Positions 57,266 through 64,000 of a DNA stretch of 64,000 nt are shown piece after piece; positions within the stretch are counted from its first letter, which is position 1; the number at the start of each line of letters is the position of its first letter. A model generated the notes under the pieces. The model had not been told where the DNA came from. It searched no databases and saw only the letters and a program-made list of their open reading frames with translations. Origin of the DNA: Theobroma cacao (taxonomy: Eukaryota; Streptophyta; Magnoliopsida; Malvales; Malvaceae); the NCBI RefSeq assembly GCF_000208745.1, contig NC_030850.1:31936099-32000098 (forward strand). Direction: 5' to 3'. The position numbers and the translations under genes were made by a program.

Positions 57266-58593
57266 GGCCGGCTAAATTGGTGCTGCTCTGCGACTCCTTG
57301 GAGGCAGAGTGAAGAATCTGAAGAAAAAGAAGCCCAGCCGAGAATCGACACGTGTGAACTGTCAGTGACGTGGCCACCATTGTGGGAATCGACCTCTCTG
57401 TCCCCCTTTCATTTTCCACACGGGGCTCTGGCCCGACTCTCTAGCCACTTTTTTCCTTTTCTTTTTTACATACCTTAAAACATGGGCTCGAGGAATTTGA
57501 ACGGCCTTTTATGGTCCGTTTTAGGTCGCAATGATTGTGAACTTTTAAGTTAAGGCTTCTCCAGTAGTTAATGGGCTTTAAAGCAAGGCCCAAGTTGTTG
57601 TTTGCCTCTCAAGTTTTTTATTTTTTCTACTGGAAAATGGTATGCTGATATATATATATATATATAAAATTTTAAAATTAATTATTCTCATACATCTTAT
57701 TGAAAATGTCAAGTTTAAATTAAACAAAATGCTATAATTTTGATGAGTATTTTCGATCTTATTTTTCTGAACAGTTTTTCTTGATTGTGTAACAGTAACT
57801 TGATCATTGGAGAAGTATAACAACTTGTTTAAAAAATAAATTCTACTATTATTTATTTTACAACATTAACTTTAAAAATGGGATCCATCAATGTATAAGT
57901 CGAAGTACTTTTCATAAGAAGAGTAATTATTTTTATTATTGATGTAAGGGTTTTGAACTTTTGTTGTACCGTAACGGCATAATAACTTTTACGAAAATAT
58001 TCTTCATGACTTAAAGGACGAATTTCTTGACTTTTACCTTATTGTTTTTTCTAAAGAAGTTGTAAATGTACCAAAAAATCTAAACACTAAACGCTTATAG
58101 GCTTCAAAGTTTAGAGCCTTTGTGGAAGAAATTAAACCTCATTGCCCATTAATTACACCTTGACGATTGTACCTAGTTCTATGACATCAATAAACAACAA
58201 AAGAGCAATTACTAAGGAAATTACAGCTTGACATACAACTAGAGTAGCAAGTTGGAAATTTTATATATAAATATATATCAACATTGTTATCCTACCGTCT
58301 CTTGTTTACACAAGAAATGAACTTCTCTTGCACGGCATATAAAATGGATTTTAAATTCCTATGAGAGAACGAAGGATATACGGATTTGGTATCCTCACTC
58401 TTTGTCACATAGATTACACTCGGATGTTTGTGGATGGTATGTGCCTATAACAACTTTTAACCTCCCCAAAAGAAGAAAAGGAAAATGGTGTTCTAGCTAG
58501 AGCTGTCTATAAAAACCTGGATTTTTATGACTTGTTAGCCTTCAACTCAAGGAAGCGACTACAACTTAAAAACTAGTACTAATAATTTCAGAT
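57266..58593. other. SWN promoter and GRAS-gene 3' flank
   Basis: The SWN leader and promoter come first. TGGGCT at about 57484 and 57571 and a reversed TGGGCC near 57586 are site II-like. The rest is AT-rich, with a short (TA)n run near 57650-57667, and ends in the GRAS 3' flank. No gene seen. Confidence 0.55.
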
Positions 58594-60414
58594 TCAGAAC
58601 CTATATTTTGCAAATGCCCTCCCTCTATCCCTGGAAAACTTCCAGGCTGAAACGGAATGAACTGGAGTTCCCTTCCATCCAACAATCAAACTCTTCCCAA
58701 TCCTATCCAGTGTGCAAGAACTAGCACAAGGAAACCGTTTGATTACCAAATTAGCTTGGTATAAGGACGAGTCACTGAACCCCAATTCCACCATTCTAAA
58801 CCTTGCAAAGAATGCCGACCACACCTCCATCTTCACACTTCTAGCAATCCTCTCGTCGCCCTCCATTGCTACAATGCTTCGGATTCCGTTGTAAAACACA
58901 GATTCAGTCTTCGTTCTTAACTCAACATCGTGCGCCAGGCAAGTGTCAATGCATTCAAAAAAGGCACTGTAAAAGAACAGTGCTTCAATGAAGCGACTTC
59001 CAAACGAGGGAGAATTGTGGTTCGCTTCGACTTCAATGACCACCATTATAACAGGGTTTAGATTTTTTATCACTCGCATTAAATTTTCCAGGCAACTAGG
59101 CCTCCAGACCAATGTTCTCAGCACCAATGGACAGTAAACGGCCAAAGATTCATCGCTCCCGATTTTGAATAATTCTTCCTTGATATCTTTCATGTCGTCA
59201 ACATAAGTTACACGAAATGAAAACGGTAAGTTTAATGATGCAGCAACACTTTCCAGCCTCTTTCCAGACTCCTCTATCTTCTGATTCCCTACTAGTTCTA
59301 CCGCAGTTATCTTGAGGAGCTCAACCCGGCGCTGTTCACGCTCCGCCAGAGCTTGCATCAAGCCCGTCCATTGAACTCCACTCCTGATTTGAAGATCGAT
59401 TACATGGATCTTACTTGCAGATGCAACGTTTTCTATAATGGCTTGTATACCTGTGAATTGCATTACTTGGACAAATGGAATGTACTGGTGAACTGAGACT
59501 GAGGTAACGTTAGTACCCAACCCGTGATCAATTTCATTCTTCACTTTTGCTTCCAATTCATTTGATATGATCCTTCCTGTTCCTTTATCAATCCTCTCTC
59601 GAAGAGCTTCAGCAAAATTGTAGACGACTCTCTGGACAGGATTGGCTCTCTCAGACGCAATCCATTCACAACGAGAAAGCAATCTGCTAGCACGTTCAAA
59701 TTGTTCATATCCTACTTTCTCTGCCGCTGCCAGGAGTAAATGCACAAGCTCCACATCTTTTGTCTCGTCAGCCGACAAACCGGAGAGAGCGTGACCAAAT
59801 GGATGCATAACCATGGAAAAATCATCGTACCTCTGGTCAGAAAATTGAACATATCTTGCTCCAGCTACCCTCATGATCTCCTCTGTTGAAAGTTTCTTGT
59901 GACCACGTGCATTAGTTTCATTGCCAGTGCCGCTGGATTTGCCCATTTTCAATTTTTTGAAACTGTTTCCATAACTACTAAGGAGTTCCAGAGATGACAA
60001 GTATAATGACGACGGTATCTCCTTGATGGGTTTGACTAGTTCTTGGATATTTTCTTGCCTTGGAAACTCTTGGAATGCCAGAGTTGTTGAGAAAGCAGAG
60101 CTGAAATCGAATTCATCCAAATAATCTAACTTGGTTGCTTGTCCCAGCTGTTGCTGTTGTTCTCCCTGATCTACAGGTTTCTTTGCTACATTCTCTTGAT
60201 CATAAAGGCCATATTCAGGACAAAGAGGATCATAGTCTCGATCCTCTCCAATTTCCTGGACTCCGAACAAATGGTCCTCTTTGCCTTTTATCACAGCAGC
60301 CTCTTTCTCATAATCCTGAAGATTGTAACTTCCTTGGATTCCACTGAAGTCGAATGGAGTACTGAAAGAGAATAAGCCGCATGCCATCTTAGAATTATGG
60401 AAACTAGTCATCAA
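58594..60414 (-). CDS. GRAS-family transcriptional regulator
   Basis: An intronless 606-residue frame, as usual for GRAS genes. The first 200 residues are variable, acidic and Gln-containing (EQQQQ near 85). KKLSTEEIMRVAGARYVQFS follows at about 173-192. The GRAS domain has LHR I (VELVHLLLAAAEKV at 221), the VHIID motif as IHVIDLQIRSGVQW (336-349), LHR II, a PFYRE region (about 430-500) and the SAW motif near the end (VGWKGTPVHSVSAWKF). There is no DELLA/TVHYNP domain, so it should not be a gibberellin-controlled DELLA, although such proteins are sometimes annotated DELLA-like. It probably acts in the nucleus as a cofactor. I cannot place the subfamily. The ATG at 60414 is followed at once by a second in-frame ATG, so the exact start is ambiguous by one residue. 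Confidence 0.92.
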   Translation of the reverse strand: MMTSFHNSKMACGLFSFSTPFDFSGIQGSYNLQDYEKEAAVIKGKEDHLFGVQEIGEDRDYDPLCPEYGLYDQENVAKKPVDQGEQQQQLGQATKLDYLDEFDFSSAFSTTLAFQEFPRQENIQELVKPIKEIPSSLYLSSLELLSSYGNSFKKLKMGKSSGTGNETNARGHKKLSTEEIMRVAGARYVQFSDQRYDDFSMVMHPFGHALSGLSADETKDVELVHLLLAAAEKVGYEQFERASRLLSRCEWIASERANPVQRVVYNFAEALRERIDKGTGRIISNELEAKVKNEIDHGLGTNVTSVSVHQYIPFVQVMQFTGIQAIIENVASASKIHVIDLQIRSGVQWTGLMQALAEREQRRVELLKITAVELVGNQKIEESGKRLESVAASLNLPFSFRVTYVDDMKDIKEELFKIGSDESLAVYCPLVLRTLVWRPSCLENLMRVIKNLNPVIMVVIEVEANHNSPSFGSRFIEALFFYSAFFECIDTCLAHDVELRTKTESVFYNGIRSIVAMEGDERIARSVKMEVWSAFFARFRMVELGFSDSSLYQANLVIKRFPCASSCTLDRIGKSLIVGWKGTPVHSVSAWKFSRDRGRAFAKYRF

Positions 60415-61980
60415 AATTTCTTTCAGGAGAGCACCTGGTAATCTAAATGAATATGGACTCCACTCTCTAAAGATTTTTGGATTTCTTTATTCTTGGCATA
60501 TTACAACGATCATAGTAATGGATGACGGATGCAAATTGTAAAGAAAAAGAAAATCGGCTTCGATTACGATTGTGACGGTGACATTTCATGGGCAACATGT
60601 CCTGCCGCCAGCAAATGCCAAGTAATGGTGGAATTAAATACTTCTGACTACTACTAGTATTGCATGTAAAATTCTAGTAAATACATTTGGAAAGAAGGAC
60701 GATGAGATAAAATATTTGGTGATTATTTCCACAGGGAAAACGAGGGCAAGGATCCAAGATGAATGTTGAATGAAAAATATATATATGTGGAACCAAAGGA
60801 AGATTATTAGATTATACATTGCTCATTTAAATAAAATGAATCAAACTAAATGACAAGGATATAGCTATATATCTTTGATAAGTACGCGAGAGAGCAAGGA
60901 CACGTTTAAAAGACAAGTGCTAATGTTAGTTGGAATTTACGATTTGAATATAATTTTCCCTTTCATACATATAAGTTCGCATAACTTGAGGAGTTTTGCA
61001 ACATATATTCACCGGCTTGCATTTCATAATCTATGATATGTTGTTACACATTGTCAGTACTCAATAAATCAATTACATCTTAGAAACAAAAATAAATCAA
61101 TTATATACTTGTGATTTGCAAGATTTTGGTTTTTTAATTAAGGTTGCATTTTGAAACTTGAATCTGAAAAAAAATGGATTTAATTAGATATTATATTTAG
61201 TGTGAATTGTACATATAAATATGATTTCTATGATTAATTTTGAATTCATGAAATTGTTGGCATCTCTATTTAGTGGTGAATTTGAAATACTTATATGAAG
61301 TTGTGAATTTTTAATTCATATTTCTATCCCTTTTCAAATACATAGGTATATTAAATTTTAACCAATTTTTATATAATATGTGCATTTCATCCTTCCTTTC
61401 TTTTGCAACCAAATTCAAATTCACTTTCCAAATTCATTTCCAAACATAGCTTGATATAATCTTCATAATATGAACTTCCATTCAATACTCTCCATGTAAT
61501 TTTAATTTTTAACAATTAATTGTGTGAAATTATTATGAATCTCACATTTGAAACACTAACATAGATTCTTTATGAAGATGCCCTCTTGGTGGTTTGAGCA
61601 AATTCATGGATTTAATGTTGTCCGATTATATGGCTGCTTAGGAGTCATTAGGAAACTGCTCACTAGCAAGTAGCTGAAAGCTAGATAGTTTTACGCAGTC
61701 GTATTGGGCGGTTTCTCATGGTTTTGGCTTTTTTGGGCCAAGAGTGATGAGTAGTTTCACTAGTTTCCATATTTGCGGATGAACCACGAAGTCGGAGACC
61801 TGAAACACTTAAAAGTTCTCTATTTAACACTGCCGTCTCGGTGTGTCCGTTTGTAACATGAAAAGTTGACTGTTAGATTTTTTGATCACCCAGTGTGTAG
61901 GTATCAGACAGAGTCATAGACTTGTTACTCTCACGCCCCCATTGAGGTACAACTACGAATTTCTCACTTTTTAAACCTTT
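60415..61980. other. GRAS-gene promoter and upstream spacer
   Basis: No gene seen. AT-rich non-repetitive DNA up to the start of the MITE-like region at about 61981. Confidence 0.55.
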
Positions 61981-62189
61981 CGGGCACATTTGGTATGGGG
62001 AATAGGCTATTCCCCTCTATTCTCAGCTACTAGTTACTCTCCTTGTATGGTTGGTAATTTAGCGATGCCTAGCAATTCTTTTGTTTTAACTATTTTTCAA
62101 AATGAGTAAAAAAGTTTTTCTAACTACACTCACCTCTCTCCACGGTATTAGCTATTACATGCCTAATAAAATAGCTTTAAAAATTATTA

Positions 62190-63100
62190 TGAATAAATTA
62201 GTCTTCATAAATTTAAAAATTTATAATCCTCAAATATTAATGATTAAATTATAAATAAAATATTAATATTTAAATAATCAATTATTAGTATTTTAAATAA
62301 ATTATAAATTATTAATATTTAAAAATTAATAATCATAATAATATTTAACTTATAAATAAAATATTAATATTTTTAAATATTAATGATTAAATTATAAATA
62401 AAATATTAATATTTAAATGATCAATTATTAATATTTAAATAAATTATAAATTATAAATATTTAAAAATTAATAATCATAATAACATTTAACTTATAAATA
62501 AAGTATTAATATTTTTTAAAATTAATTATTAAAATATAATAAAATATTTAATATTTTAATTATCAATTATCAATATTTTAAATAAATTATAAATTATTAA
62601 TATTTAAAAATAAATAATCATAATAATATTTAAATTATAAATAAAATATTAATATTTCATAATGTTAATGATTAAATTATAAATGAAATATAATATTATT
62701 ATCAATTATTAATATTTTAAATAAATTATAAATTATAAATATTTTTTAAAAATAAAATAAAAATAAATAATCATAATAACATTTAATTTATAATAAAATA
62801 TTAATATTTTATAATGTTAATCATTAAAGTATAAATAAAATAATATTATTTAAATTATCAATTATTAATATTTAAAATAAATTATAAATTACTAATATTT
62901 AAAAATAAAATAAAATAAAAAATAATCATAATAACATTTACATTATAATATAATCTTAATATTATATAATGCTAATGATTAAATTTATAAATAAAATATT
63001 AATATTTAAATTATCAATTATTAATATTTTAAATAAATTATAAATTATAAATATTTTAAAAATAAAATAAAAATAAATAATCATATGTATAATAAAATAT
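62190..63100. repeat. AT-rich tandem array, about six units of 142-155 bp
   Basis: The word AATCATAATA or close forms recurs at about 62331, 62473, 62616, 62769, 62924 and 63079, giving spacings of 142, 143, 153, 155 and 155 bp. Each unit also has ATCAATTATTAATATTT and AAATAAATTATAAATTA in the same order. Neighbouring units differ by small indels. Confidence 0.8.
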
Positions 63101-63128
63101 ATTTTTATATATATATATTTTTTTTTCA

Positions 63129-63212
63129 AAGTTATTTTTAACAACCAAACACTACAATAAGTTAGAATAATTATTATAACTTATTGTAGTTTTTGGTTGT
63201 TAAAAATAACTT
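63129..63212. repeat. Near-perfect 35-bp hairpin
   Basis: The arms 63129-63163 and 63178-63212 are reverse complements with one mismatch in 35 positions, around a 14-nt loop. Arm words are GTTATTTTTAACAACCAAAC and its complement. It abuts the end of the tandem array and may be the inverted terminus of a MITE. Confidence 0.85.
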
Positions 63213-63339
63213 AACTTTATTCCATTCATTGTACCAAATTATATAATAATTATTTTATTTTATTTCTACTTTATTTAATTCTCATAGAATAATTATTTTA
63301 TTTTATTTATGTCTAAAATATGCACCAAACATGACATTC

Positions 63340-64000
63340 TAGTTTCTTGTAAGTCATGCCTGCCGTTGAATTGGTCCCTCTTTCTTTTATCTTTGGACAT
63401 TAATTAGGTGGACAATGACTTTAGAGTTAAAGTAGATGATCATGGTCAACAAGCTTGCACATATCAAAATTTGAAAATTTTCTTTTTGCCCCGTTCGTTC
63501 AGGCAAAGGGAATGAAATGTTGGATTTGCTTCACAATGAAATTACGTGGGAATAGAAATTGGGAATATCGCTTGATATACTATCAATAAAGTGGCCTGTT
63601 GCCTTTACTCAATCACACTGTTAATGGGTAGAGTGTAGACCTCTTTCCTCTTTGATTGTTCCCATTTCTCGTCTTCCCCACCTTCCCTTTTTTTTCACTC
63701 TCTTTTTCAAGTTCCTTGTTAATTAATTCTACTCAAGAGACTAAGGCTAGAATGAATCAGTATTAATATATAGTTTATAACTAGTTTAGTGCATTTTTTT
63801 TGAGAAGCTAGTTTAGTGCATTTAGGTAACTTTAAACTGTTTATTTTTAATTTCAACATTTCTTGTTCATATCGGACTGCCCATTGAGCCTTCATATCAA
63901 TTTAATGTTGAACTAAAGTTTCCTCTATTAAGCACATTCACGTCATAATTACTGTTGATTATGATTTGATTTTTTTTCTTTTTAATTGATTTCGCCCAGT
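63340..64000. other. Right-end intergenic stretch
   Basis: No gene, repeat or conserved motif recognised. It may be flanking DNA of a gene beyond the window. Confidence 0.5.

Larger units (their letters stand above)
61981..63339. mobile_element. Nested MITE-like AT-rich element
   Basis: The left edge GGGCACATTTGGTATGGGGAATAG has the look of a plant nonautonomous DNA transposon end. Reading inward from the right on the minus strand gives TGTCATGTTTGGTGCAT, and again at about 63235 ATTTGGTACAATGAATGGAATAAAG, both similar to the left end. Two overlapping or nested elements are plausible. Between them is a tandem AT-rich array, and no transposase frame is present. Target-site duplications were not identified. 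Confidence 0.45.

Noticed and set aside
58712..60375. Plus-strand frames opposite the GRAS gene (58712-58894, 60135-60347, 60139-60375)
   Set aside because: Antisense shadows of the long GRAS coding frame.
62190..63100. CRISPR-like array
   Set aside because: The units are whole AT-rich tandem repeats without unique spacers, and the genome is a plant nuclear one.
61981..63339. LTR retrotransposon or viral insertion
   Set aside because: No reverse transcriptase, integrase, capsid or primer-binding site anywhere in the interval; only short inverted ends and repeats.

Overview
This window is nuclear DNA from a flowering plant, most likely a woody rosid. Every protein gene is a conserved plant family broken by many short introns. 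AT-rich spacers separate the genes, and the proteins resemble Arabidopsis orthologues closely. A Citrus-like genome is my guess; the sequence alone does not prove it. There are no operons, phage, CRISPR arrays or intact retrotransposons. One N occurs at 33583. Exon boundaries were placed by eye from GT/AG signals, phase continuity and family homology; for eight multi-exon genes the summed exons give an uninterrupted frame.

Layout. 1-4330 (-): 5' part of a WD40-bromodomain (BRWD/PHIP-like) gene that runs off the left edge. 6069-12153 (-): complete MCM7, a subunit of the replicative helicase, with two E2F-type sites upstream. 12458-12529 (-): tRNA-His(GTG). 13324-20102 (-): complete VPS51, a GARP/EARP tethering subunit. 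20103-23547: AT-rich spacer. 24126-24563 (+): group S1 bZIP (bZIP53 type) whose leader carries the conserved sucrose-control uORF. 27266-27655 (-): CP12, the redox linker of GAPDH and PRK. 28755-29568 and 32183-32897 (+): two tandem paralogues of an unrecognised secreted or membrane-anchored glycine-zipper family, with a broken third promoter copy between them. 34266-38987 (+): chloroplast glutamyl endopeptidase (CGEP). 40416-40607 (-): cytochrome c oxidase subunit 5c, with a 1.2-kb leader intron. 42895-45200 (+): SMP-30/gluconolactonase-like secreted protein. 46535-48751 (+): TBL6-like wall-polysaccharide O-acetyltransferase. 49896-57265 (-): SWINGER, the PRC2 H3K27 methyltransferase. 58594-60414 (-): intronless GRAS regulator. 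61981-63339: nested AT-rich MITE-like material with a tandem array of about 145-155 bp units.

The genes do not form one pathway. The order is still informative: from memory, SWN/VPS51/MCM7 are neighbours on Arabidopsis chromosome 4, TBL6/COX5C/CP12/bZIP53 on chromosome 3, and SMP30/COX5C/CGEP/CP12/BRWD on chromosome 2. The window therefore looks like an ancestral block that Arabidopsis duplicated and split. The glycine-zipper pair, inserted between CP12 and CGEP, is the part of the block I cannot assign to a known family. Three genes (VPS51, CGEP, SWN) each need one GC-AG intron to keep their frames.
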